64,000 nt of DNA from an uncultured Bacteroidota bacterium (GCA_903847205.1 CAINDA010000062.1:81573-145572); one strand, 5' to 3'. Counted from the first letter of the stretch, positions 7,691 through 17,571 are shown. Made by a program: numbers and translations. Notes: a model not told the origin generated them from the sequence alone.

Positions 7691-10288
7691 ATGAAAATAA
7701 TTACAAAGTCAATCCTGCTTCCTGTGTTTTTGTTTGCGGCTGTTTTGTGCAACGGACAGACATGGATGAAGAATGTCAAAAAAGAAAATCCGACTTTCTA
7801 TGATATTCAAAAAGCATTTTACGATTCCAATAAAGACAAAAAAGAAATTAAAAAAAAGAAAGCTCTTGAAGACGGCGACTATGAAAAATTCAAACGCTGG
7901 GAATGGTACTGGGGACAGCGAGTTGGGAAGAGCGGTGAGTTTCCGGCCTCAGATATTTTGTGGAAAGAATTTAAAAAATATAATGATGCTCATTCAAATA
8001 AAAGTATGCAGGCTGTAACAAGCAATGCCAACTGGACTTTCAAAGGAGCGACTACCAGCACCGGAGGCTACGCCGGGATAGGAAGAATTAACTGCATTGC
8101 ATTTCACCCGACAATTGCACAGACGTTTTGGGTCGGATGCCCTGCAGGCGGTCTTTGGAAAACCACTGACGGCGGAACAACATGGTCAACCAACACAGAT
8201 AATAATCCAGTTCTCGGGGTAAGTGATATTGCAATCAACCCTTCCAATCCGAGCATTATGTATATCGCAACAGGCGACGGCGATGGCGGCGGTGATACAA
8301 AAAGTGTGGGTGTACTTAAATCAATTGACGGAGGCGCATCATGGAATACAACAGGATTAAACTGGACGCTATCCTCTCAAAAAGTTATCAGAAGATTAAT
8401 TATTAATCCTACTAACCCATTGATATTACTTGCTGCTGCTTCTGATGGAATCTGGAGAACTGCAAACGGAGGAACAACATGGACAAAACAGAAGACAGGC
8501 TGGTTTATTGATATGGAATTTAAACCTGCTGATCCCAATTTTGTTTATGCTTCAACTTACGACTATAATTCAAACGCGCAGATCTTTACCTCTACAGATG
8601 CCGGAATCAGCTGGACACAGGTAACCAGCTTTACCGGATACGACAGGGTGAGCATTGCAGTATCTGCAAATAACGCGGCCACAGTTAATGCAGTCTGCTC
8701 AAACAGCTCTGACGAAGGTTTAGGAGGATTATGGAGCTCAACTGACAGCGGTGCTTCCTTCACACAATATTATACCGGAACATGCAGCAACAATTTACTT
8801 AACAGCTCATTTGATGCCTCAGCCTGCGGAGGTCAGGGATGGTACGACTTGGCTTATGCCGTGAATCCGGCCGATGCAAATGAAATTTGGCTGGGAGGAG
8901 TGAATACATGGCGTTCGACCGACGGCGGTGCAAATTGGAATCTGAATGATATATGGACTGGTTCGCAGACTACCACTGTTCCTGAAGTTCATGCTGATAA
9001 ACATTTTATTGCCTATAACCCTTTAAACAATAATGTTTATGAGTGTAACGACGGCGGACTCTACGTTACAAGCAATGCCGGCACAACGTGGACTGACATT
9101 ACAAACGGAATGGCAATAAGTGAAATTTACAGAATCAGTACTTCCGCAACCATTGCAGATATTGTTATCTGCGGGCTTCAGGATAACGGCTCAAAAGAAT
9201 TATATGCAGGTTCCTGGTATGATGTTACTGGGGGCGATGGGATGGAATGTATTATTGATTACACAAATGTAAACATTCAATATGCCACCTATGTTAAGGG
9301 GCAGATATCAAAAACTACCGATAGCTGGTCCAGCTCTAATATTATAGTGAATAATGGCGGAACAGCGGGCACTGTTGATGAAGACGGTGCATGGGTTACT
9401 CCATATATTATAAATCCGATGAGCCCAAATATACTTCTTGTAGGAAAATCACAGGTTTATCAAACACTTGATACAGGCGCTACATGGGCTCAGTTAGGCA
9501 CTATTAACGGTATCACCGGAAATATTTTATCTATGGCTTATGCGCCTTCCAATACAAATACAATTTATGCAGCATCATCCACCGAGTTATTTCAAACAAC
9601 GGACGGAGGCACCACATGGAATTTAATCAGAACATCAACTGATGCAATAACTTACATTGCAGTTGATCCGGCAAATCCTCAAAAAATATTTGTTACTAAT
9701 TCCGGTTACACAGGAGGCAGTAAAGTCTGGACGTCGCCTGACGGCGGGGCAACATGGACAAACATTTCCGGAACGCTCCCTAATGTACCTGCTAACTGTA
9801 TTGTTTATCAAAACGGAAGCAACGCTGGTTTATATATCGGAACAGATTTAGGAGTTTATTACAGAGATGGATCTATGACAGATTGGATTACATATAATAC
9901 AGGCCTGCCTAATGTTGTGGTAAGTGAACTTGAAATTTCATACATCAATAATAAATTATGGGCAGGAACTTTTGGAAGAGGCTTATGGAATTCTGATCTG
10001 TACTCTTCTGTTACAACAGGAATTGCGAATAGCAATGTAAGCCCTGATTTCACAGTGTATCCCAACCCAAGCAATGGAAAATTTATTCTGCAGAACTCAT
10101 CAGCAAGCACCAGCAAGCCTGTTGACATTTCAATTTATAATGCTCTTGGAAAAAGAGTATGGGAAGAAAAACAAAGTACGGCTGCTCAGAGAACAATTGA
10201 TTTGAGCCATGAAACTGCAGGTGTTTATTTTGTTCATTTCACAACCGACAATAAAACCACTGTTAAAAAAATAGAAGTAACAAAATAA
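7691..10288 (+). CDS. T9SS type A cargo protein with BNR/Asp-box (sortilin-like) propeller repeats
   Basis: An 865-residue secreted protein. The N-terminus MKIITKSILLPVFLFAAVLC is a signal peptide ending near NGQ. From about residue 110 to 760 it carries about ten Asp-box-like motifs of the type S/T-x-DGG-x-TW (TTDGGTTW, SIDGGASW, STDGGANW, TSPDGGATW). These form beta-propellers as in sialidase, VPS10/sortilin and xyloglucanase-like proteins. The last 85 residues (DFTVYPNPSNGKFIL ... GVYFVHFTTDNKTTVKKIEV) are a type A T9SS sorting domain, so the protein should be exported through the T9SS and attached or released at the surface. No glycosidase catalytic motif was identified. A terminator shared with the convergent TonB receptor gene follows. 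Confidence 0.9.
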   Translation: MKIITKSILLPVFLFAAVLCNGQTWMKNVKKENPTFYDIQKAFYDSNKDKKEIKKKKALEDGDYEKFKRWEWYWGQRVGKSGEFPASDILWKEFKKYNDAHSNKSMQAVTSNANWTFKGATTSTGGYAGIGRINCIAFHPTIAQTFWVGCPAGGLWKTTDGGTTWSTNTDNNPVLGVSDIAINPSNPSIMYIATGDGDGGGDTKSVGVLKSIDGGASWNTTGLNWTLSSQKVIRRLIINPTNPLILLAAASDGIWRTANGGTTWTKQKTGWFIDMEFKPADPNFVYASTYDYNSNAQIFTSTDAGISWTQVTSFTGYDRVSIAVSANNAATVNAVCSNSSDEGLGGLWSSTDSGASFTQYYTGTCSNNLLNSSFDASACGGQGWYDLAYAVNPADANEIWLGGVNTWRSTDGGANWNLNDIWTGSQTTTVPEVHADKHFIAYNPLNNNVYECNDGGLYVTSNAGTTWTDITNGMAISEIYRISTSATIADIVICGLQDNGSKELYAGSWYDVTGGDGMECIIDYTNVNIQYATYVKGQISKTTDSWSSSNIIVNNGGTAGTVDEDGAWVTPYIINPMSPNILLVGKSQVYQTLDTGATWAQLGTINGITGNILSMAYAPSNTNTIYAASSTELFQTTDGGTTWNLIRTSTDAITYIAVDPANPQKIFVTNSGYTGGSKVWTSPDGGATWTNISGTLPNVPANCIVYQNGSNAGLYIGTDLGVYYRDGSMTDWITYNTGLPNVVVSELEISYINNKLWAGTFGRGLWNSDLYSSVTTGIANSNVSPDFTVYPNPSNGKFILQNSSASTSKPVDISIYNALGKRVWEEKQSTAAQRTIDLSHETAGVYFVHFTTDNKTTVKKIEVTK

Positions 10289-10314
10289 CCAAAGCAGGTT
10301 AAAAAAACACTTGC

Positions 10315-10343
10315 TGTCATCCTGAGCTTTTCGCGAAGGATCT
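10315..10343. repeat. Short dispersed-type repeat (TCATCCTGAGC...CGAAGGATC)
   Basis: The segment TGTCATCCTGAGC followed by CGCGAAGGATCTTC lies just after the Asp-box protein gene. It resembles a widely dispersed bacterial intergenic motif that I know only from memory. ATCCT and AGGAT form a short inverted pair. No second copy was noticed in this window. Confidence 0.35.
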
Positions 10344-10413
10344 TCTGTTAAAAATGATACGCCTCTTATTCAGAAGATGTCTCTTGGCAGGCCAATCGGA
10401 AAGACATAAAATA

Positions 10414-10446
10414 AAAAAACAGCCGGACATCATCCGGCTGTTTTTT
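10414..10446. terminator. Bidirectional hairpin terminator
   Basis: AAAAAACAGCCGGA and its exact complement TCCGGCTGTTTTTT flank a 5-nt loop. The A-run on one side and T-run on the other let it act in both directions, fitting the convergent genes ending at 10288 and 10485. Confidence 0.85.
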
Positions 10447-10484
10447 ATTACCTGTTATTAAAACAATTAAATTATATTTTAAAT

Positions 10485-12851
10485 TTAAAATGTCATTACA
10501 ACGCTCACTGTAGGCAGTATTGGCAATTGGTCAACCCGTTTGTACTGAACGCGGTCGAAATAAAAAATGTTCTGACGGCTGTAAACATTTGTTGCTCCGG
10601 CAGCTACTTCTAACTTGGTACGTTCAAATAATAAAAAGGTGCGTTTAATATTAATATCCAAACGGTGATACCATGGCAGCTCCTTCACCTGGCTTTGATC
10701 AAAGAAATATTTCAAGTTACCGTTTGTGCCGGTGTAATTGGTATTAACTCCAGAAGAAAAATTTACATCTTCATAAAAACCCCCGGTCGGCGTGAAAGGA
10801 AAGCCTGAACCAATATTCCAGCGGGCATCAAATTCCCAGTTAAGATTTTTCCCAAAAGTATAAGAAGCCACCACATTGGCATTATGCCTCCTGTCGTAAT
10901 TAGGGCGGTAAGATACTAAGTTACCATTTGCATCTGCTAAAACCCCGTCGTAGCGGGTTACAAAACCCAATGAATAAACTACCCAGATATAAATTCTTCT
11001 GTAATCATATTTTAAAACCACGTCAACACCTGATGCTTTGCCGGTTTCAACAATAAAATCTTTTTTTAATACATCAGGTATAGCGGCATTATCAGGAGTG
11101 TCATCAAAAATTTTATTTTTATTAAGATTGGTCAGCTGTGTAAAATCTTTCAGATACGCTTCAACATTTAAATCAAGATGTTTTGCAAGGTCAAATTCAA
11201 AACCGGAAATGTAATGGTTTGCTTTTTGAAGATCATGCGTAACAGCGCGTGTGCTTCCGTCAGGATTGGTAAATGAGGTCTGCAGATTATCGGGACCGGA
11301 AACAAAACCATAAAATAAATTAACTACATCTCTGTCGGAATTGGCCGCAATAAGGTTTTGAGAATACATTCCAGCCGAACATTTGAAACGGATTTTTTTA
11401 CTGATATTATACTTCAAACTTATGCGCGGCTCTGGCGACACAGTCGCAAGGGATGCATAATATTGAAATCTGAAACTCGGCTCTATCAATAATTTTTTAT
11501 GTTTCGATATCCATTTGTATTTCCCGTAACCGCCAATTTCAGTGGTATTGTCAGCCTGCGTAATGTGCCGGTTAACTGAATTATAAAAATCAAATGCGGT
11601 ATGGAAACCATCCACATCCAAACCGTAATTCAATTCGTTTTTACCCATAAAATAAGTGAAGCCCACGCCCATGTTAAAGCCGTTAATCGTGCTGCTTTTT
11701 TCTGCTTCTCCTTCAGGCTTTAGTTTGATGCTGTAGGATGAATATGCAAAATTTCCATTTACCAAAATAGGCGAGTTCTGCGGAACTAATAAAAAATTTC
11801 CACCGCCGCCGAATTCCGACCAGCTCATATCCTGAACAGATTTGTAGCTAACTTTATCATTAAAATCAAAACCAAACAAATTTAATTTGCTGCCGTTGTT
11901 TGAATTAAGAGATACCTTACCGTAATAATCATCAAAGCTGAAAGGCAGCCCGTTCGGATCAACATAAGAATAAAGAACCTTTGATGTTGTGGGCAGATAC
12001 GATGTTTTGGCTGATAGAATAAATGAAGCAGTAGTTTTATCACCTTCTTTAAAATGGCCAAGCGGGCCTTCCACTAATACTTTAGAACCAAATGGGCTGG
12101 CAGCAACTTTTCCTGCAACGCGTTTTTTGTTTCCGTCACGTGTTGTAATATCCATAATAGAAGATATCCGCCCGCCATACTCCGCGCCGAAACCGCCGCT
12201 GTAAACATCAGCGTTGCGAATTATATCAGCATCGAATACTGAAAATAAACCAATAGAGTGAAAAGGATTATAAATGGTCATCCCATCCAGCAGCACCTTG
12301 TTTTGAACCGGCGAACCGCCGCGTATATAAAGCTGCCCTCCCTGATCGCCGGTAAAAATCACACCGGGCAATACCTGTAAATACTGCGCTAAATCAGGCT
12401 CACCGCCTACTGTAGGTAATTTTTTAATTGCAATAGGATCAATTTTATTTACCGAAACCCTTGTTTCTGTTTCTTTAGCTTCCTGCTCAGCCGAAATTTC
12501 AACGCCTTTCAGCTGTACAGCAGATTTAGTTAAAAACAATTTTTTGCTTACTATCTCTCCGGCCTTTACTGAAACGGCTTCCTGAAGGGTATCGTAACCG
12601 AGCATTGAAGTGATCTGAATAGTATAACTGCCGGGCGGAACTTTAGAGATTGAAAAAAAACCGTTTACATCTGTAGCAAGTCCCATGGTGGTGCCTTTGA
12701 GTACCACATTGGTAAACAATACCGGTTCCCCCGATTCTTTTAAATAAACAAATCCGCGGATGGTTCCGTTAGTCTGAGAAAATAAAAATCCAGAAATAAA
12801 AATGCTGAAAGTAAGCAGTAATGATTTAATGTATGATGTATAAACCTGCAT
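10485..12851 (-). CDS. TonB-dependent outer membrane receptor with carboxypeptidase-regulatory-like domain
   Basis: A 788-residue outer-membrane receptor. A signal peptide (SLLLTFSIFISGFLFSQ) leads to a carboxypeptidase-regulatory-like domain (about residues 30-115: GTIRGFVYLKESGEPVLFTN ... DVNGFFSISKVPPGSYTI). The plug domain (about 150-235) has QLYIRGGSPVQNKVLLDG and GGFGAEYGGRISS. The rest is a beta-barrel ending in an aromatic residue (VSVVMTF), typical for BAM insertion. Such receptors take up large or scarce ligands using TonB energy. No SusD-like partner is adjacent, so this is not a SusCD pair. The substrate cannot be read from the sequence. It stands alone, convergent with the Asp-box gene. 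Confidence 0.92.
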   Translation of the reverse strand: MQVYTSYIKSLLLTFSIFISGFLFSQTNGTIRGFVYLKESGEPVLFTNVVLKGTTMGLATDVNGFFSISKVPPGSYTIQITSMLGYDTLQEAVSVKAGEIVSKKLFLTKSAVQLKGVEISAEQEAKETETRVSVNKIDPIAIKKLPTVGGEPDLAQYLQVLPGVIFTGDQGGQLYIRGGSPVQNKVLLDGMTIYNPFHSIGLFSVFDADIIRNADVYSGGFGAEYGGRISSIMDITTRDGNKKRVAGKVAASPFGSKVLVEGPLGHFKEGDKTTASFILSAKTSYLPTTSKVLYSYVDPNGLPFSFDDYYGKVSLNSNNGSKLNLFGFDFNDKVSYKSVQDMSWSEFGGGGNFLLVPQNSPILVNGNFAYSSYSIKLKPEGEAEKSSTINGFNMGVGFTYFMGKNELNYGLDVDGFHTAFDFYNSVNRHITQADNTTEIGGYGKYKWISKHKKLLIEPSFRFQYYASLATVSPEPRISLKYNISKKIRFKCSAGMYSQNLIAANSDRDVVNLFYGFVSGPDNLQTSFTNPDGSTRAVTHDLQKANHYISGFEFDLAKHLDLNVEAYLKDFTQLTNLNKNKIFDDTPDNAAIPDVLKKDFIVETGKASGVDVVLKYDYRRIYIWVVYSLGFVTRYDGVLADANGNLVSYRPNYDRRHNANVVASYTFGKNLNWEFDARWNIGSGFPFTPTGGFYEDVNFSSGVNTNYTGTNGNLKYFFDQSQVKELPWYHRLDINIKRTFLLFERTKLEVAAGATNVYSRQNIFYFDRVQYKRVDQLPILPTVSVVMTF

Positions 12852-12886
12852 GATCTTAAATTATTTGATGCATAAATTAATGCGTC

Positions 12887-12894
12887 CAAATGTA
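12887..12894 (-). promoter_or_regulatory. Promoter -7 box candidate for the TonB receptor
   Basis: The minus strand reads TACATTTG, an exact match to the Bacteroidota TAnnTTTG -7 consensus, 36 nt before the receptor's ATG. No good -33 TTG was found at the expected distance, so support is limited. Confidence 0.35.
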
Positions 12895-13050
12895 ATAATT
12901 AATTGGATAAAAAAATTATTAATGCTTCTAAGTGAACTCTGAAATGAAATTAAGTGGAAATGAAAACACCCAGAAACAGCTATTACTACAGCAATTACAG
13001 AAATTTTTTTAATATTAAAACACTGCCTGCTTTGTGTAAATGTGCTATGC

Positions 13051-13083
13051 CTTTTGAATTTCATTCAAAAGATACTATATTTG
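13051..13083 (+). promoter_or_regulatory. Promoter with overlapping inverted repeat upstream of an SBBP surface protein
   Basis: TTTG at 13053-13056 and TATATTTG at 13076-13083 are separated by 19 nt, matching the Bacteroidota -33/-7 arrangement. The -33 box is embedded in a perfect inverted repeat (CTTTTGAA and TTCAAAAG, 5-nt spacer) at 13051-13071, as expected of a repressor operator. The predicted leader before the ATG at 13268 is long, about 180 nt. Confidence 0.45.
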
Positions 13084-13267
13084 GTTATAATATGATGTTT
13101 GATGAAGATTTCACTTTGTGAAATTGCAGGTAAATTTCGTTCGACTGGTTGTGACAACTATCTGTATGACAACAGGCCGAGCCTGTCGAAGCAGGAGTAT
13201 GTTTTTCAAGCCGGAGAAAAATAAAAATCAGCAGCAATTTGAAGCATTTCAATAGAAAATAGTATAA

Positions 13268-16200
13268 ATGGAGCCGGGAGCAAAAATTACTTTTTTTCTG
13301 TTTGTTTTTTTATGCCTTTTTGCAAAAGGCTTTGCCGGAGCTGTAAAAGCAGGCGAACCGCAGAACACAGTTAAATTCACTGAAAATAAAAATCAGTGGG
13401 ATAAAAATGTATTGTACCGCGCCCAGCTCGACGGCGGTGTTTTATTTCTCGAAAAAAACTGCTTCACATATAATTTTTATGATAAAGAAACACTTCGTAA
13501 AAACCATATTTCAGAAAAGAAAAACGGTCCGCCCAAGAAAATAGAAGCTATCCGCTCTCATGCATTCCGCATGACCTTTGCCGGTGCTGATACTGCAGCA
13601 CTTGTATCTTCTAATAATGTAACTCCTGACTATTGCAACTTTTACATTGGACAGGATAAAAACAAATGGGCAGGCGGTGTAAAAAATTATAAAGAAGTAA
13701 ATTATAAAAATTTATATACTGGAATTGATCTGCAAGTACTCGGCATGCAGAACAGTATGAAATATAATTTTATTGTCAGCCCGCAGGCGGACCCCGATGC
13801 AATTCAGCTGTCTTACGTGGGCCTCGAAAGCATTATCCTGATGAAGAATTCACTGGTATTAAAAACCAGCCTTAATGAAATTGAAGAACAGAAACCTTAT
13901 GCCTACCAATTGATAAAGGGCAGAAAGAAAGAAGTTAAATGTCTTTTTGTTTTAAAAAATGAAACAGTCAGTTTTATTTTTCCGAAAGGATATGATAAAA
14001 ATGCAGCTTTGATTATTGATCCTGTATTGGTATTCGCCTGTTCATCGGGTTCAACCGCAGATAATTTCGGCATGACTGCCACTTATGATTCTCATGGCTG
14101 CCTGTATGCAGGCGGCACTTGTTTTGATCAGGGCTACCCTGTTACAACAGGTGCTTACGATGGCACTTACAACGGTGCAGTAATGGGAGGAAGAACGGAT
14201 GTAATCATTTCGAAATACGACGCGTCTGGAACTTTTATGCAGTATTCAACTTACCTCGGCGGAGCATCAGGTACCGAAATTGTAAGCAGCTTAATTGTAA
14301 ATTCTCAAAACGAGTTAATGCTTTTCGGTGCAACCGGATCAAATGATTTTCCTGTAACAGCGGGCGCTTATGATGCAACATTTAACGGCGGTTCCTATTT
14401 ATCGTTTCCGTATAACGGCACAGAATATTTGAGCGGCACAGATTTATATGTTTCAAAATTTAACAGCACCGGCACAAGCCTGCTGGCATCCACTTATGTA
14501 GGAGGCTCTCAGAACGACGGTGTTAACAACAGTTCTACCCTTGTTTATAATTACGGCGATTATTACCGCGGCGAAATACAAACCGATACTTTGGGAAACT
14601 GCTACATTGCCAGCTGCACTTATTCGCCAGACTTTCCGACAACGCCAGGCTCTACACAGCCTGCTGCAGGAGGCGGAATGGACGGGGTAGTGTTTAAAAT
14701 GAATCCCGGCTTAACTGCTATGACATGGAGTACATACCTTGGCGGAAATGCCGATGACGGCTGTTATGCGCTCACTATTGATAATTTATTTAATGTTTAT
14801 ACAACCGGCGGAACATCCAGCACTAATTTCCAAACTACCCCAGGGGCATTCAGTACAAGCTACAATGGCGGTGTTACAGATGGCTTTATTACAAAAATAA
14901 AAAATGACGGAACTGCGATTCTTAAATCAACTTTTGTAGGCACCGGTTCTTACGACCAGTCTTTTTTAATTCAGCTTGACAACAATTTTGATGTGTATAT
15001 CATCGGGCAGTCAGAGGGTACAATGCCTGTATCAGCGGGCGTTTATTCAAACCCTAACAGCAAGCAGTTTATCTGGAAAATGAACAGCAATTTAAATACA
15101 CGATTGCTGACTACTATTTTTGGCAGCGGTACCGGACAGGTCGACATTTCTCCGTCTGCTTTTTTGGTGGATGTATGCGGCAATATTTTTGTTTCCGGCT
15201 GGGGTGGAAACGTTATAACTGGTGTAGCTACTATGGGTATGCCCGTTACATCTAACGCTTACCAGTCATCAACCGACGGTTTTAATTTTTATTTATTTGT
15301 GCTTGCACCTAATGCTTCATCATTTCTTTACGGTACTTATTTCGGCGGGCCATACAGCAGAGAGCATGTGGACGGCGGAACCAGCCGTTTTGATAAAAAA
15401 GGAATTGTTTATCAGGCTGTCTGCGCCGGCTGCGGAGGCAATGATGATTTCCCTGTAACGCCCGGTTCATGGCCTCATACAGGCTCCAATGTAAATCATT
15501 CATTCAACTGCAACGAAGGTGTTTTTAAATTCGATTTCCAGCAGTCGGGCGTAAGTGCCGGTGTTATTACATTACCCAATGATACTGTCTGCATCGGGTC
15601 ACCCATCAATTTTAATAATACAAGCACCAATGCATTTAATTATTTATGGAATTTCGGCGACGGCTCTGCCATTAATACTGCTGTATCGCCAAGCCACATC
15701 TATGCAGCAGCAGGAAGTTATACCGTAACGCTTATCGCGATTGATTCTTCAGGCTGCGTATTTTCCGATACTGCACATACCAGAGTTGTGATTCTGCCCC
15801 GCCCAGTTGTGAATCTTGGGCCTGATGTGAAGTTCTGCTCACCCCCTAATGTACCGCTTGATGCAGGAACTACCGGTTTTATTTATACCTGGTCAACAGG
15901 CGCTTCAACGCGCACTATCACGGCTTCGACAACTGGAACATATTGGGTAAAGGTTGGCAACGGCGTATGCACAGGCTCAGACACTATCAGTATCCAGCAG
16001 GTGCCTAAACCTAACTTGGGTAATGATACAACTTTGTGCAACGGGCAAAACCTTGTACTGCACGCTCCTTCGGGCGGAGTTTCTTATCTGTGGTCAACTG
16101 GAGATGCGGCCTCACAGTCAATCACTGTTTCTGCTGCCGGGCAGTATTGGGTATCTGTTAATTGGGGAACCTGTACGACAAGCGATACTGTCAGTATAAC

Positions 16201-16906
16201 TGTTGTTCCTTATCCTACAGTAAATCTTACCCCTTCAGTTCAATTCTGTCCCGGCGATTCAATTAAATTAGACCCCGGAAACAGCGCCAATACAACCTAC
16301 CTATGGTCAACCGGTGCAGTGTCTCAAAAAATTACAGCTGTTACTGCCGGAATATATTATGTTAAAGCAACAAGCCAGGCTTGCAGTATTTGGGATACAA
16401 CAATGGTAAACGGCATTCCGCCTCATGGATGGCTGAATCACGTTACAGTATGCAATATTGAAAAATACACACTGGATGCAGGGTTTTCTGGAGGCACCTA
16501 TCAATGGTCAACTGGAGCAAGTACGCAGCAGATCAGCATTACCGAACCCGGCCCTTACTGGGTAAAGGTGAATAATCATGTATGCTTATATACCGATTCT
16601 GTTACTATTGACGGCAGTTTTAGCGGGGAAGTAATCTGGTTCCCGAATTCATTTACTCCCAACGGCGATAACCTGAATGATTATTTTACAGCCAAAGGCA
16701 CTGATATTACTGACTTTCAGATGCTGATATTCAACCGCTGGGGAGAACAGATTTTTGAAACAAAAAAAATAGAAGAAGGCTGGGACGGCACCTGCCAGGG
16801 GAATCCTGTTGAACAGGACGTTTATATCTGGAAAATAAAATATAAAACAAAATGCAGCAAAGATCTTTTTGCTGAAAAAATCGGGCAGGTGAATGTTGTG
16901 AGGTGA
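13268..16906 (+). CDS. Large surface protein with SBBP propeller repeats, PKD and Ig-like repeats, type B T9SS C-terminal domain
   Basis: A 1212-residue secreted protein. A signal peptide (ITFFLFVFLCLFAKGFAG) is followed by an N-terminal beta domain (about residues 35-255; ENKNQWDKNVLYRAQLDGG). An SBBP-type propeller region follows (about 260-760) with repeated STYLGG, DFPVTAGAYD and VDVCGNIFVSGWGG segments. A PKD domain sits at about 765-845 (FGDGSA...GSYTVTLIAIDSSGC). Four roughly 80-residue Ig-like units each carry a YLWSTGA/YTWSTGA core. The last about 90 residues (WFPNSFTPNGDNLNDY, IFNRWGEQIFETK, GWDGT) are the gliding-motility-associated (type B) sorting domain. It is probably a surface adhesin or matrix component. 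Its first about 780 residues are paralogous to the protein at 19892. A tandem array starts just after its stop codon. Confidence 0.9.
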   Translation: MEPGAKITFFLFVFLCLFAKGFAGAVKAGEPQNTVKFTENKNQWDKNVLYRAQLDGGVLFLEKNCFTYNFYDKETLRKNHISEKKNGPPKKIEAIRSHAFRMTFAGADTAALVSSNNVTPDYCNFYIGQDKNKWAGGVKNYKEVNYKNLYTGIDLQVLGMQNSMKYNFIVSPQADPDAIQLSYVGLESIILMKNSLVLKTSLNEIEEQKPYAYQLIKGRKKEVKCLFVLKNETVSFIFPKGYDKNAALIIDPVLVFACSSGSTADNFGMTATYDSHGCLYAGGTCFDQGYPVTTGAYDGTYNGAVMGGRTDVIISKYDASGTFMQYSTYLGGASGTEIVSSLIVNSQNELMLFGATGSNDFPVTAGAYDATFNGGSYLSFPYNGTEYLSGTDLYVSKFNSTGTSLLASTYVGGSQNDGVNNSSTLVYNYGDYYRGEIQTDTLGNCYIASCTYSPDFPTTPGSTQPAAGGGMDGVVFKMNPGLTAMTWSTYLGGNADDGCYALTIDNLFNVYTTGGTSSTNFQTTPGAFSTSYNGGVTDGFITKIKNDGTAILKSTFVGTGSYDQSFLIQLDNNFDVYIIGQSEGTMPVSAGVYSNPNSKQFIWKMNSNLNTRLLTTIFGSGTGQVDISPSAFLVDVCGNIFVSGWGGNVITGVATMGMPVTSNAYQSSTDGFNFYLFVLAPNASSFLYGTYFGGPYSREHVDGGTSRFDKKGIVYQAVCAGCGGNDDFPVTPGSWPHTGSNVNHSFNCNEGVFKFDFQQSGVSAGVITLPNDTVCIGSPINFNNTSTNAFNYLWNFGDGSAINTAVSPSHIYAAAGSYTVTLIAIDSSGCVFSDTAHTRVVILPRPVVNLGPDVKFCSPPNVPLDAGTTGFIYTWSTGASTRTITASTTGTYWVKVGNGVCTGSDTISIQQVPKPNLGNDTTLCNGQNLVLHAPSGGVSYLWSTGDAASQSITVSAAGQYWVSVNWGTCTTSDTVSITVVPYPTVNLTPSVQFCPGDSIKLDPGNSANTTYLWSTGAVSQKITAVTAGIYYVKATSQACSIWDTTMVNGIPPHGWLNHVTVCNIEKYTLDAGFSGGTYQWSTGASTQQISITEPGPYWVKVNNHVCLYTDSVTIDGSFSGEVIWFPNSFTPNGDNLNDYFTAKGTDITDFQMLIFNRWGEQIFETKKIEEGWDGTCQGNPVEQDVYIWKIKYKTKCSKDLFAEKIGQVNVVR

Positions 16907-16911
16907 GCCGT

Positions 16912-17138
16912 TTATGAAGACTTTTGTTTCTTGAATCTCCACATTTACCGCATGAATTAAGAGTTTTATCACCTAATTGATTATTCATTTCGCTTGAATT
17001 AAAGGTCTAACTTCAAGAATGATCATTCTTATCACGTGAATGAAGATATTTGTGACGCGAATGATCATTCACACAGCTTGAATGATCATTCGAATGACTT
17101 GAATGATCATTCACGTCATTTGAATGAAGATATTTGCT
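16912..17138. repeat. Eleven-unit 21-bp tandem array with palindromic cores
   Basis: Units start at 16912 and then every 21 bp exactly to 17122; the last is cut at 17 nt. Four units (17017, 17059, 17080, 17101) carry the perfect palindrome GAATGATCATTC followed by nine variable bases. Units at 17038 and 17122 share GAATGAAGATATTTG instead, and the first five are more degenerate. No insertion or deletion breaks the register. The array begins five bases after the stop codon of the surface-protein gene and ends directly against its terminator, so it would be transcribed in the 3' untranslated region. Confidence 0.85.
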
Positions 17139-17163
17139 AAAAACCCCATCATCAGGGGTTTTT
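17139..17163 (+). terminator. Hairpin terminator after the tandem array
   Basis: AAAAACCCC and its exact complement GGGGTTTTT flank a 7-nt loop. It is the likely transcription end for the surface protein gene plus array. Confidence 0.8.
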
Positions 17164-17571
17164 ATATCATCATCACATTAATAAAAGAATTCATTTTTGT
17201 ACTGAAGCTCAAAATATTTTTGAGGCGGATGATCCCAAACTCATCATGAACATTGACTTTGATAAATTTCTGACACCTTATTTCAATTCGTTTTTTCGAT
17301 ATTATTTCCTAGACTGAAATAAAATATTTCAATAGAAATTATTTTTTTCAGCATACATACTATTACGGCAGCATCCTGCGCTACCCTATCCGAAGGCATT
17401 ATAAAGCATCTGGTTTAATTTTTGAATTTTAAAAAATAATTTGCCGGCTGCAAAATAATAATAATAAACACCTTCTCGTTTTAATAAAATAAAAAAAATA
17501 AATAACCTCAAAAAACCTAAATCTATGATTACACCCTTAAGCTGCAAAAAAACAATTAATTTATTACTAAC

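Larger units (their letters stand above)
12852..13267. other. Divergent intergenic region without a gene
   Basis: This 416-bp spacer lies between the TonB receptor (minus) and the first SBBP-repeat protein (plus). It holds a minus-strand TACATTTG box at 12887-12894 and a plus-strand promoter-like pair with an overlapping inverted repeat at 13051-13083. Around 13170-13195 lies a GCCGAGCCTGTCGAAGCA-type stretch that looks like a dispersed repeat fragment. No convincing gene is present. Confidence 0.6.

Noticed and set aside
12861..13064. Minus-strand open frame of 67 codons upstream of the TonB receptor
   Set aside because: No recognisable family, low-complexity composition, and it overlaps the divergent promoter and inverted-repeat region.
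16912..17138. CRISPR array
   Set aside because: The period is 21 bp with about 12 conserved and 9 variable bases, too short for repeat-spacer units, and there are no cas genes.
16912..17138. Plasmid-type iteron origin
   Set aside because: The spacing fits iterons, but there is no rep gene, no AT-rich/DnaA-box context recognised, and the array lies in a chromosomal 3' untranslated region.
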